Below the pieces are notes generated by a model, which was given only the letters and a program-made list of their open reading frames with translations, ran no database searches and was not told the DNA's origin. The position numbers were made by a program, and so were the translations under genes. A stretch of DNA of 49,877 nt. Source: Bacteroidales bacterium (GTDB lineage: Bacteria > Bacteroidota > Bacteroidia > Bacteroidales > UBA12077). Where the stretch lies: positions 1 through 49,877 of the forward strand of contig WTBR01000095.1 of assembly GCA_013138975.1 (NCBI GenBank). Reading direction: 5' to 3'. Positions 1 to 9,800 of this stretch are shown here, one piece after another; the first letter of the stretch is position 1, and every line of letters begins with the position of its first letter.

Positions 1-119
1 AATGGCTTCTTTCAGATTCCAAATCGCTCTGGACACCCTTGCCAATTGCTAATGTTTCCTATCAACTCGGCACATGCAGAAACTTGCATTCTGCCAGCTT
101 ATTACCATGCCCGACATAC
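1..119 (-). mobile_element. Probable 5' end of a group II intron (rest outside window)
   Basis: Read on the minus strand, this starts GTATGTCGGGC right after a terminator T-run and continues off the left edge. It holds a hairpin (GGCA..ATGCA, loop, TGCAT..TGCC, plus positions about 69-94). Its later part resembles what I remember of domain I of bacterial group II introns. The GTATG start is near the usual GUGYG. Class C introns are known to insert just downstream of terminator hairpins, which fits this position. The intron identity is inference from memory; no maturase gene is visible here. Confidence 0.35.
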
Positions 120-142
120 AAAAAAAAAGAGCCATTGGCTCT
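120..142 (-). terminator. Rho-independent terminator
   Basis: A perfect palindrome AGAGCCATTGGCTCT (128-142) is followed on the minus strand by nine T residues. It is oriented to end transcripts coming from the pbpC operon, about 375 bases upstream. The T-run abuts the presumed intron boundary. Confidence 0.75.
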
Positions 143-181
143 TGTTATTTGGGTAATTATAGTGTTTAGGTTAAATAAGTG

Positions 182-211
182 TTAGACGCAGGGGTCTAAT
201 TATTTTTTTTT
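182..211 (+). terminator. Probable terminator, plus strand
   Basis: TTAGAC (182-187) pairs with GTCTAA (194-199) over a six-base loop and is followed by a run of T residues to 211. It would stop plus-strand transcripts entering from the left edge. The stem is short, so confidence is moderate. Confidence 0.5.
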
Positions 212-518
212 GATATAAATTTTAAATTTACAACTGCAAGATAACATTAGTTTAATTCTTATTTTTTCGATATCGACAAACGACAAGTTCCAACCTACAA
301 AAAACAATTTGCTCAGAAATTGATTTAAAATTATTATTCAATATTCGAGATTTTGCATGAATTTAAAGATAAACTCATATAATATATAAGCAATTCAAAT
401 TATTAAAATACTTCACCTCGACAATTGCACTATAACAACCTATAATACTACTACATACATCACACAACCTACTATTTAAATAAATGGAAATTTACCTGCG
501 GATTTTATGAATTATATG
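212..518. other. AT-rich gap without a recognisable gene
   Basis: About 300 bases downstream of pbpC. I see no convincing ORF, RNA or repeat here; it may simply be the long 3' untranslated region of the pbpC operon before the terminator at 120-142. Confidence 0.5.
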
Positions 519-2852
519 TTAAAATGAAATGTATTTAACATAGATATTAATATTTGTATTTCTTCCCTTATCATCAGAACATGATATTTGCACTTTCCCT
601 TCTGATGGCTCAAAAAATATCTTTTCGCCCGGATTCACAGCCTTATAAAATTTATTATTGATATACCAATAAATTTTTTCTACATCATTTGCAGCATGGC
701 TGCTTAACATAATTTGCATCTCATCTTCAATATCAACATAATACTCATTTTCGTTTATGGGAGATATAATAACAGGATTATTCCCGGACATCAATCTTTC
801 ACATTCATTGTTATGTGGTGGAATCTTAAGGTATTTTACATTATTTGTTTCATAGTAAGTAATCATTTCAGCAGGCAAATTGGGGAATTCAGCTTCTATA
901 TATCCTGTTTTTGGTTTACACGAAGTACAATAAGAAATTGTTGAATCAATTGAAATTGGCACTTCTTTATTATGCTCACATATTTTCATGGATGAAACAC
1001 CGGGAATAAAGTAATCGATTATATCCGATTCGCAATTTTCACTTGGAATCAGTCCTGTTTCGGGACAAACAGCTCTAAAACTTAAATTTGCCGGAGTATG
1101 AAACCATTCGGCTTCAGAATTATAATCAATTGCATTAAACACTTTAAATAATAATGGTGATGCTTTTTCTGCCCCACTTAATTCGGGAACACCTTCGCCT
1201 GAAAAATTCCCAACCCAAGTCCCCACAGTATATTTCTTGTTGTATCCAATGCTCCATGCATCTCTCCTACCATAGGAAGTTCCTGTCTTCCATCCTATTT
1301 TTGGCATATGCTGACTATTAGCCCAATCCAAAGGGAGATCCGGTCTTGTTAATTGGGTTAAAATATCGGTAATCATAAAACTTGATTCCTTCGAAAGAAG
1401 TTCTGTTCCTGATGAAGATTTTGAATCTAAAACATATTGTGGTCTTTTGTAAATACCCTCATTAGCAAATGAAGAAAACATCAATGTCAACTCCTCAAGT
1501 GTTGCTCCACATCCTCCTAAAATCAGCGATAATCCAAGATTATTTCGATCATGTTTTATTTGCTTGAAATTTATATCAATCAGCTTTTCAATTAAAATTT
1601 GAGATTCTAATTCGGCTAAAACTTTAACTGCCGGAACATTTAACGAATTTGAAAGAGCAAATTCGATACTTACATTACCATAAAATTCACCATCGTAATT
1701 TTCAGGTTCATATCCCGACAAACTCAAAGGCACATCGCTTATGCAAGATTTTGGTGTAATTAATCCACGATCCATTGCAATACCATATAAAAGTGGTTTT
1801 AATGTACTTCCTGGAGATCTTATAGCCATTATTCCGTCAACTTGTCCACCATCTTCCTCGTTAAAGAAATCCGCTGAACCTATGTACGCCTTTACTTGTC
1901 GGGTTTCATTCTCAACTATCAGGCAAATTGCATTTTTAATATTCTGGAAATACAATCCCTGACTATAATTCTTTACAATAGCCTCTATCTTTTTTTGCAT
2001 TTCAAAATCCAAACTCGAATAAATTATTTTACGCCCCGGATATCTCTTCTTTAAACGATACGATAAATGTGGTGCAATCTTGGGAACTTCTCTCCTATAA
2101 GCATTAAGGGGTTCTTCTAAAGCATCTTCAATATCTTTGTTTTTAAATAATTTATTTTTTTTATATCTCAAAAGCCATGTGTTCCTTTCGCTTTTTATGA
2201 ATTCATTATTTTTGCCCAACTTAAGAGAAACGGGTCTGTTTGGTATAATCGATAATGCAGCAATTTCGCCAATACTTAAATGATTAGGCAGTTTTCCCAA
2301 GTATATAATTGAAGCCGATTTAACGCCTTCAATGTTACTACCATAGGGCACAAGGTTTAAATACAATTGCAAAATCTCGTCTTTTGTAAAATGCCATTCC
2401 AATTGAGTTGCCCTGAACATCTCTATTATTTTGTTACCATATGTTCTCGATTTGGGGTCAATTAATCGTGCAACTTGCATTGTTATAGTTGATGCCCCGG
2501 AAGTTCTTTTGCCTGATTTAATATTATTAAATAGTGCTCTTCCAATTGCAATTGGATTAATACCATAGTGGTAATAAAAATATTTGTCTTCTTTAAAGAT
2601 AATTGCTTTTTTAAGCTCTGGGGTAATTTCTTCAAGCTCTGTGTACATTCTCCATTTATCATCATAAGATAAAAATCCATGAATTAAGGTACTATCCTGT
2701 GAATAAATAATTGTAGAATATTCAATTGTAGTATTTACAGGAGAAATAGTATCAAGTAGCTTAAATAGCATAAACAAAGCTATTACAGGCAATATAGCAT
2801 ACCTTACTTTAACCGGAACTTTTCTTAAAACTGATTTAATTCTTTTTAACAT
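519..2852 (-). CDS. pbpC: Penicillin-binding protein 1C (bifunctional glycosyltransferase/transpeptidase)
   Basis: A 777-residue class A-type PBP anchored in the inner membrane by one N-terminal segment (about residues 17-35). The GT51 glycosyltransferase domain shows the EDKYF motif with probable catalytic Glu88, and GASTITMQ. The transpeptidase domain shows the SxxK motif at Ser349-Lys352 (SPGSTLKP), an SNSLN motif, and KTGTS with Lys522. The C-terminal ~130 residues fit the beta-rich BiPBP_C domain that marks PBP1C. It is the last gene of a three-gene minus-strand operon: its ATG lies 11 bases after the stop of the Sel1-repeat ATPase. In many bacteria pbpC sits next to an alpha-2-macroglobulin gene. 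Here that gene is at 6812 on the opposite strand, with two ATPase genes in between. PBP1C is thought to polymerise or repair peptidoglycan together with the macroglobulin; that partnership is known for the family and not shown here. Confidence 0.93.
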   Translation of the reverse strand: MLKRIKSVLRKVPVKVRYAILPVIALFMLFKLLDTISPVNTTIEYSTIIYSQDSTLIHGFLSYDDKWRMYTELEEITPELKKAIIFKEDKYFYYHYGINPIAIGRALFNNIKSGKRTSGASTITMQVARLIDPKSRTYGNKIIEMFRATQLEWHFTKDEILQLYLNLVPYGSNIEGVKSASIIYLGKLPNHLSIGEIAALSIIPNRPVSLKLGKNNEFIKSERNTWLLRYKKNKLFKNKDIEDALEEPLNAYRREVPKIAPHLSYRLKKRYPGRKIIYSSLDFEMQKKIEAIVKNYSQGLYFQNIKNAICLIVENETRQVKAYIGSADFFNEEDGGQVDGIMAIRSPGSTLKPLLYGIAMDRGLITPKSCISDVPLSLSGYEPENYDGEFYGNVSIEFALSNSLNVPAVKVLAELESQILIEKLIDINFKQIKHDRNNLGLSLILGGCGATLEELTLMFSSFANEGIYKRPQYVLDSKSSSGTELLSKESSFMITDILTQLTRPDLPLDWANSQHMPKIGWKTGTSYGRRDAWSIGYNKKYTVGTWVGNFSGEGVPELSGAEKASPLLFKVFNAIDYNSEAEWFHTPANLSFRAVCPETGLIPSENCESDIIDYFIPGVSSMKICEHNKEVPISIDSTISYCTSCKPKTGYIEAEFPNLPAEMITYYETNNVKYLKIPPHNNECERLMSGNNPVIISPINENEYYVDIEDEMQIMLSSHAANDVEKIYWYINNKFYKAVNPGEKIFFEPSEGKVQISCSDDKGRNTNINIYVKYISF

Positions 2853-2863
2853 ACTTACAAAGA

Positions 2864-5377
2864 CTATTTGTATTTTTCCCTTAATTCCATAATATACTCA
2901 ACAATATTCTGCACCGTTTCATTTAATTCTTCTCCCATTTTCTTAATCTCATCGGGGTACTTATCCTGCATAAAGTGCATTAGGGCATAATAAACTGGCT
3001 TAAAACGATCCTTTAAATTATGCTTATCCTCTTCGAATAACTTATACACAAAATTGTATTGCTCTTTGGCTATGAACAAATTAATTAGAAACTGCATATG
3101 AAATGTATATCCACTAATCTTTATTTTATCATTAAATAATGCTGTTAAAATCTCAATCGCTTTATCTATTTTATTGTTCCATAAAAGTATTAATGAATAC
3201 GTAAGTCTGTTATAAATAGAGTAACTATCCAAAGTATATGCTTGCATTGAAAGTTGTTCTGATTTTTCTTTATGTAAACCATGTTCAAAATAGAGAAAAG
3301 CCAGATTATTCATTGCAGCTGTATCACCATTTTCAATTGCAATCAGTAAGTATTTTTCTGCTTTTTTTAAATCCTTAAATTCAGTTTCGTAAAGTAATGC
3401 AAGATTATTCATTGCATCTACATCACCCTTCTCTACTGCCAACAGATAGTATTTCTGTGCTTTCTTAAAATCCTTAAATTCAGTTTCATAAAGTGCTGCT
3501 AAATTAAACATAGCATCTACATACTCCTTTTCAATTGCCAACAGAAAGTATTTCACTGCTTTCTTAATTTCCTTAAATTCAGATTTGTAAAGTAAAGCCA
3601 AGTTATTCATAGCATCTGCATGATCCTTCTCAATTGCCATCAGGTAGTATTTTTCTGCTTTTTTAAAATCCTTGAATTCAGCCTCATAAAGTAATGCCAG
3701 ATTATTCATAGCTTCCGCATCACTCTTCTCAACTGCTAGTTGATAGTATTTCTCTGCTTTTTTAAATTCCTTAAATTCAGATTGATAAAGTGATGCCAGA
3801 TTATTCATAGCTTCTGCATATCCCTTTTCGACTGCCACCAAATAGTATTTCTCTGCTTTTTTAAATTCCTTGAATTCAGATTGATAAATCACTGCCAGTG
3901 AAAATTCAAATATACCGGTATTTGATTTTTTCTTTTGAAGTATTTGAATGGCTTCTTCGTTCTCTTTATTTTTTAGCAGAGGAATTATTTTATTTGTGAG
4001 ATATTCAACATCCGGCTCACTAAGCTCATTAGCCAGATTGCTTTTTACCGATTCTAAATAAGTTTTTGTTTCGCTTAATAATTCTTGTTGCTTTTCAGGA
4101 GATGAAACTAAACCTGAATAGGCTTCAGACATACTATAGGCGTATTTATCATATACCTTTCCACTCCTTAGCTTTGAAATATGTGTGTTTACCATATCGT
4201 GCAATAAATCCTTATCGCACCATAATTCCAGAAATCGTGTTAACCATTTAACTTTGTTTTTATCCGATTTTCGCCCGTTACGCATAATATACCATATATT
4301 AAAAAAGCGCTCTTTTACTTGGTACAGGTGGTTTTTTGTACTGGTAGTTTTTTTTATTACAATATTATTTTTTTCAAGTAATCGCAATTGAGCCGAAACA
4401 GCTTTGCTTTCCATTCGTGTTAAACGAGCAACTTCCTTAACGCTTATTGCATCCCAATTAAGGGCAATATGATTAACTATATCTTGTTGCTGAGTAGATA
4501 AATCATCCATACGGTGTTTGTACAAAGGAGTAACCCGATCTAGTAACAACTCCAGGTAGTTAAACGAATCACCGTTGATATCATTTATAAATATCTCGTA
4601 CATTAAAACAATTGTGCGGGGCACACCACCTGTAATAATACGCAATGATTCAATTTTACCCGGCGTCTCGTCAATAATTCCCTGAATTTTATTGGTATTG
4701 TTTAATTTATCCAGATTTAAAAGAAACTCTCTCGTTTCTTTACTGTTCAACTCTTTTAAGTGGATTATTTTAAAATACTCGTAAAAAGGTTCATCGTATT
4801 TAAACGAAAACTCTAGCACTTCCGAAGATGCCCCAACAATTCTAATCTGATTATTGGTGGAAAGAACCTCCCTAAGTCTTTGATGTTCTTTTCTGCTTAA
4901 CTTTTTTAATATATCTCCAATGTTATCAATTAATACACAAATTTTATTCTTGTTTTTGGTAAGAGCTACAGACAGTATTTCATAACAATGTTCTTCATAA
5001 TTATCTACTTCATCCGTTTCCTGCATTTTATCTATTAGCCCACAAAACGCATCCGATTCCGATTCCAGTTCCATTGCAATTTGTTCCCAAAACTTAAATA
5101 AACTATTTAAACTATATTGTTCTTCATTAAAAATTATTGGAATTAACCATTTATTCAGGGTTTTATCGTTTTTAAGCTCATAGTATATTTTTAATAAAAA
5201 AGTTGTTTTACCACTACCCCTTACGCCCTGTATAATAAAATGCTGAGGTGCGTATTTCATTTCATCAGCCTTAATTGTTTTACTAATTCTTGCAAACTCT
5301 TTAAGCCTGATAATAAAGTTATTTGTTATTTCCTGTTCCGATTGGTTGTTCGGATTAAACAATTGTAATATATTCAT
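2864..5377 (-). CDS. AAA/STAND-like ATPase with winged helix and Sel1/TPR-like repeats
   Basis: An 837-residue protein. An N-terminal P-loop ATPase domain has Walker A GVRGSGKTT (Lys57) and a Walker B-like VLIDN ending at Asp151. A winged-helix region follows at about 300-380, then a motif (RFFNIWYIMRNG) common at the end of archaeal-type ATPase_2 proteins. At about 490-690 come six near-identical 33-residue helical repeats of the type EFKDFKKAEKYYL.A.EKG, plus a degenerate seventh, and then a helical tail. No transmembrane segment is seen. The architecture (switch-like ATPase plus repeat sensor) resembles STAND regulators and conflict proteins, but the function is unknown. It lies between a second ATPase gene (4-base gap) and pbpC (11-base gap), so it is very probably co-transcribed with both. 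The repeats are alike at the DNA level, so copy number may vary. Confidence 0.75.
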   Translation of the reverse strand: MNILQLFNPNNQSEQEITNNFIIRLKEFARISKTIKADEMKYAPQHFIIQGVRGSGKTTFLLKIYYELKNDKTLNKWLIPIIFNEEQYSLNSLFKFWEQIAMELESESDAFCGLIDKMQETDEVDNYEEHCYEILSVALTKNKNKICVLIDNIGDILKKLSRKEHQRLREVLSTNNQIRIVGASSEVLEFSFKYDEPFYEYFKIIHLKELNSKETREFLLNLDKLNNTNKIQGIIDETPGKIESLRIITGGVPRTIVLMYEIFINDINGDSFNYLELLLDRVTPLYKHRMDDLSTQQQDIVNHIALNWDAISVKEVARLTRMESKAVSAQLRLLEKNNIVIKKTTSTKNHLYQVKERFFNIWYIMRNGRKSDKNKVKWLTRFLELWCDKDLLHDMVNTHISKLRSGKVYDKYAYSMSEAYSGLVSSPEKQQELLSETKTYLESVKSNLANELSEPDVEYLTNKIIPLLKNKENEEAIQILQKKKSNTGIFEFSLAVIYQSEFKEFKKAEKYYLVAVEKGYAEAMNNLASLYQSEFKEFKKAEKYYQLAVEKSDAEAMNNLALLYEAEFKDFKKAEKYYLMAIEKDHADAMNNLALLYKSEFKEIKKAVKYFLLAIEKEYVDAMFNLAALYETEFKDFKKAQKYYLLAVEKGDVDAMNNLALLYETEFKDLKKAEKYLLIAIENGDTAAMNNLAFLYFEHGLHKEKSEQLSMQAYTLDSYSIYNRLTYSLILLWNNKIDKAIEILTALFNDKIKISGYTFHMQFLINLFIAKEQYNFVYKLFEEDKHNLKDRFKPVYYALMHFMQDKYPDEIKKMGEELNETVQNIVEYIMELREKYK
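3305..3898 (-). repeat. Six in-frame 99-bp tandem repeats
   Basis: Six units of exactly 99 bp inside the ATPase gene, each encoding a 33-residue Sel1/TPR-like helix pair that begins LA.LY and ends EAMNN or a variant. A seventh, diverged unit follows toward 3206. High identity suggests recent expansion or homogenisation. Confidence 0.85.
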
Positions 5378-5381
5378 ATCC

Positions 5382-6545
5382 CTAATTTGTTACATTATCA
5401 AACCACCATTGTTTTAATAGCGGAGAATTAAAAATATACTTATTCGTATCATCCTGATTATTTACATAGCCATCGTATTCTAATGAACTAATAATATCCT
5501 TGTAAGTTTCCAATACTTCCAATTCAACTGCAATATTCATAATTTCAGTTTTTGCAACAGATGAATTCCTTGCAATAGAATTCAATATCTCTTTAGCGAA
5601 ATTATAATCATTCTTCTTATACGCTTTTCGCAAACGGGTATGCCAGTACTCAAAATACGACCTGTTTTTAAGAGTAATTTTAAATGCCCGATCAATTATT
5701 TCTTTACTTATTACATTCGTTTCTTCATCATCGCAAATTGTTTCAATTTCAATCAAAATAATATTAATAAAATAAGGGATATTCCATCCCAGACGAGAAA
5801 GTAAATATTCTATATTTTCATGCTCAAAAACGTAATCTTCGTCTTTTAAAGCTATTGAGATAATATAATCAAATGCTTCTTTAGTAGAAAAAGGAGGTAC
5901 TTTAAATGATAACAGGTCGTTTATTGTACTTGTTGCATTAAGCCGGGCTACAATATTTTCCAACCCAATGGAGCCGGCAAAAACAAATTGCATTTTATCC
6001 TTAATTTTCGGATTTAACCTTATTTCCCGAACCGATTCCAGAAAATGAATTGCAGAACTATCCCCTTCATCTTGCATAATATTTTCGACAACCTGTGCGA
6101 ATTCATCAACCATTAAAACTAGCTTATAGCCTTCTAAATCGAGTTGCTCAGCAATATTTACAAACTCCTGAAAATAATCGGTCTCTTTTAAATTGTCGAA
6201 AGAAATACCATTTGCCCCAATAGATTTAATCTTTGTTGAACTTATTAGTTTTTGTAAGAATGTAGATATTTTTTGTGTACCCTTTAGTTTATTGTAAACC
6301 TCATTTACTAATTTTCTGTAAAACTCATTCATATTGTTTACAGATTCCGGCATTAAATAAATTAGGCCATAGTTTTCCGGTTGATTTTCCAAACAGTAAT
6401 TCATAACAGATGTCTTGCCTATCCTTCTGGGTGCTGACATTAAGATGTTATTTCCAGAGTTAATTCTTTTCCAGAGTCTTTCAATTAGTTTATTTCTTTT
6501 GTAAAATTTATCTCCGGTTGCGACTTGCCCTATTACTATGTTCAT
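5382..6545 (-). CDS. P-loop ATPase of the AAA/archaeal ATPase_2 type
   Basis: A 387-residue protein with Walker A SAPRRIGKTS (Lys44), Walker B LVLMVDEF (Asp147-Glu148), and a C-terminal winged-helix-like region (about 300-387). I place the start at the ATG at 6545: the protein then opens with MNIVIGQ..GDKFYKR, typical for these ATPases, and a full TTTG-N19-TATATTTG promoter ends only ~30 bases upstream. The in-frame ATG at 6635 would lie upstream of that promoter and would only add a repeated DKKYFV stretch encoded by the promoter repeat. It is the first gene of the operon that continues with the Sel1-repeat ATPase and pbpC. Such ATPases are common and little studied in Bacteroidota; substrate and partner are unknown. 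Confidence 0.75.
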   Translation of the reverse strand: MNIVIGQVATGDKFYKRNKLIERLWKRINSGNNILMSAPRRIGKTSVMNYCLENQPENYGLIYLMPESVNNMNEFYRKLVNEVYNKLKGTQKISTFLQKLISSTKIKSIGANGISFDNLKETDYFQEFVNIAEQLDLEGYKLVLMVDEFAQVVENIMQDEGDSSAIHFLESVREIRLNPKIKDKMQFVFAGSIGLENIVARLNATSTINDLLSFKVPPFSTKEAFDYIISIALKDEDYVFEHENIEYLLSRLGWNIPYFINIILIEIETICDDEETNVISKEIIDRAFKITLKNRSYFEYWHTRLRKAYKKNDYNFAKEILNSIARNSSVAKTEIMNIAVELEVLETYKDIISSLEYDGYVNNQDDTNKYIFNSPLLKQWWFDNVTN

Positions 6546-6574
6546 AATTTCAAATTCTAATTTGTAATTGAATA

Positions 6575-6605
6575 CAAATATAATGACAAAATATTTTTTG
6601 TCAAA
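6575..6605 (-). promoter_or_regulatory. Bacteroidota-type promoter of the ATPase/pbpC operon
   Basis: On the minus strand, TTTG (6605-6602), 19 bases, then TATATTTG (6582-6575) match the phylum's -33/-7 consensus exactly. Transcription would start near 6568, leaving a leader of about 23 bases before the ATG at 6545. This decides the start of the first ATPase gene. Confidence 0.8.
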
Positions 6606-6632
6606 ACCTTTAACAAAATATTTTTTGTCAAA
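6586..6632 (-). repeat. Two 20-bp direct repeats over the promoter, 27-bp period
   Basis: The sequence ACAAAATATTTTTTGTCAAA (plus strand) occurs at 6586-6605 and again at 6613-6632. Each copy is nearly self-complementary, and the inner one covers the -33 box and spacer. A repeated near-palindrome at a promoter is what an operator for a dimeric regulator would look like; that role is inference. Confidence 0.7.
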
Positions 6633-6811
6633 CACGAAAAAAGATTAAAAGTATATCTGCAAAATATTTAATTTACCTTTTGTTATAACCATTTATAAAA
6701 CATTTTTCTTAGCTTTATTAACAAAATAAAATACAAACGAGGGTTTTGTATAATACACCAATATTAAAATAATAAAAATATTTTCAAACACTTATCTATA
6801 AAGCCATAACG

Positions 6812-9800
6812 ATGAAAACAAAACTATTCACCTTTCTTGTTCTTGTTTTAGCAATCACTTTTTCATGTTCAAAAAAAGACGTTACAGTAAAAGTAGTTGA
6901 AAAAAACTTTGCCGAAGAAATTACAGTCACAAACAGTTTAAATTTTACGTTTAATAACGATTTAGTTCCCGATTCACTTGTTAATATGTGGATTGATGAT
7001 GAACTATTAAAAATCAAACCTCATACAGAAGGTAAATTTATGTGGACAGCGTCAAATAAAATTGTATTTGTACCTGCACAAGGCTTCAAACCTGCAACAG
7101 ATTTTACTTGCGAAATTACTTCTGAAGTTCTCAAATATATGCCCGACCTAAAGCTTGAAAAGGACAATCTATTTTCTTTTCATACACCTTACTTAATGGT
7201 TTCTGATGTAAAAACAAATTGGGCAATGCCATCGAATCCAAATGAATCACCACAGGTTAAAATTAACATCCGTTTTAATCAAAATATTACACCACAAGAA
7301 GTTGCTGAACAGCTTGAAATTTCAATTGATGAGCAAACGGTTAGTTTTGATCTGGTTTCAAATGAAGTCAGCAATAATGCTAGTTTTATAATTTCAGATA
7401 TAGAAAATGAAGATAAAGACTTAGATGCTGAAATTAAAATCAGAAAAGGTCTGGGAGCATATAATGGAAGTATTAAAACGACTGAGGATTTCGAAGAAGA
7501 TTTTCTTATTCCATCTCCTTTTAAATTACATATTAATGATGTGCAATCAAATCATGATGGTACTGATGGTATAATAACAATTCATACAACCCAAGAAGTA
7601 AATATCAAGAGTATTAAGAATTTTATCACTATTGATCCATCCATAAAATATACAGTTGAAACTTTCCCCAGCTATTTTCTTATTAAGAGTAATGAATTTA
7701 GTATGAATCATAAATATGAATTATCACTAAAAAAAGGATTGCTTGGCAAATTGGGAGGTAAATTAAAGCAAGAATATTCTCAACCAATATCATTTGGAGA
7801 GCTAAAACCAAGCATCCAATTTGTTAATAAAAAAGAATTTTATGTTTCAGGTAATGGAGATAAAAATATAGAAGCTGCTATTGTCAATGTTCCCAAAGTA
7901 AGAGTAAAAATTACTAAGGTTTATGAGAATAACATCGTTTCCTATATTAAAGATTATAATTTCAGAAGTTATAATAATGATTATGATGATTATTACTATT
8001 ATGATTATAACCGAAATGACAATAGTAATTTAGGTGATGTGATTTATGAAAAAGAGATTGAAACTAAAACACTACCTAGAAATGGAAATCATCAATTATT
8101 AAATCTTGATTTCGAAGATAAGCTTTCAGATTATAATGGAATTTATTTAATTGAAATCTCATCTCCTGATAATTATTACTTAAAAGATAAAAAGTTAATT
8201 TCAATTTCAGACATTGGATTAATTGTAAAAGAAGGAGAAAATACGATCTCTGTTTTTGCTAACTCAATAAAAACAGCTGAACCTTTATCTGATGTTGAGA
8301 TAAAATTTATTGGTAGTAACAATCAAATTAATTCAACATTAAAAACAAATGCAGAAGGAATTGCAACATATGAGTTCTCAGAATTAAAAGCACCCGGTTT
8401 TAAAACAAACTTAATTACAGTTCAACATAATAACGATTTCAATTTTATTCCATTAAGAAATACTAAAGTTGCTACATCTCGTTTCGATGTTGGTGGAAAC
8501 CGTAAAAATCCATCCGGATTAGAAACATTTATTTATGGAGACAGGGATATTTATCGTCCGGGAGAAACCATGAATATTTCTGCCATTATACGTGATTATG
8601 AATGGAAAACTCCAGGCGAATTACCTGTAATCTTAAAAATAAGAACACCAAACGGCAAAACCCTAAAAACTGCCCGTAAAATCTTAAATAAGAATGGAGC
8701 ATTTGAATTACAAGTTAAACTTCAACCAACAGCTAGTACAGGCTCATACTCAGTAAATATTTTCACATCAAACAATGTGTTAATTGGCTCAAAACGAATT
8801 AAAGTTGAAGAGTTTATGCCTGATAGAATTAAGGTTAAAGTAAGTCTCAACAAAAAAGAATACAAGCCAAACGAAAACATTAATGTGAATTTTGAAGCTG
8901 TAAATTTCTTTGGCCCACCAGCTGCTAATCGAAATTACCAAATAGAATTATCGACAAAGCGTAAATATTTTTATTCGAAAGAAAACCGAGGATACAATTA
9001 CAATATTGAAGGAGCTGAAAAGTATTTTGAAAGAAAATATTGGGAAGGAGAAACAGATGAAGCAGGTAAAGGACAACAAGATTACAAAATCCCCATTAGT
9101 TATAAAAATATGGGTGTTTTACAATCGGATATTTTTACAACTGTTTTTGATGAAACAGGAAGACCGGTTAATCGATTGAATAATGTTAATATTTACACCC
9201 AAGATGTATTTCTTGGTATTAAATATCAAGGATATTATACAAAAACAGGACAACCTGTTAAAATTGATTTAATTGCTGTCGACAAGGATGGTAAAGCCTT
9301 AGATGAATATAAAGCAAAAGTTAAATTAATTAAATATGAATATAAAACTGTTCTATCTAAATCCGGAAGCTACTTTAGGTATCGTTCTGAGAAAATTGAA
9401 AAAATACTTGACTTAAAAGCGATTGATTTAAAAGGGACAAGTTCTACTTATAGTTTTATCCCTGAATTCTCAGGGAATTACGAATTACGTATTTCATTGC
9501 CGGGAGCACAAACTTATGTAAAAAGAAATATCTATGCTTATGGTTGGGGAAGCACAACCTATAGTTCTTTTCAGGTTGATAATGAAGGACAAATTGATAT
9601 TCAACTGGATAAAGAAAAATATCTTGTTGGCGAAAAAGCAAATGTAATATTAAAAGCTCCTTTTTCCGGAAAAATGCTAATTACTGTAGAAACCAACAAA
9701 GTTCTAAAACATTTTTACGTAAACACCGATAAGCGAGCAGCCTCTTTTGAGTTAGATATAAGCGAAGAACATATTCCGAATGTATATATCTCAGCAACAT

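Noticed and set aside
714..944. Plus-strand ORF opposite pbpC (similar ones at 1741, 4066, 4185, 29520, 29671, 31774 and others)
   Set aside because: They lie antisense to clearly conserved genes, have no recognisable domain and no promoter; they are shadows of the coding frame.
3305..3898. Possible CRISPR-like array
   Set aside because: The 99-bp units are contiguous, in frame and protein-coding, with no unique spacers.
6546..6635. Upstream start for the first ATPase gene
   Set aside because: It lies above a full consensus promoter and would only add residues translated from the duplicated operator-like repeat.
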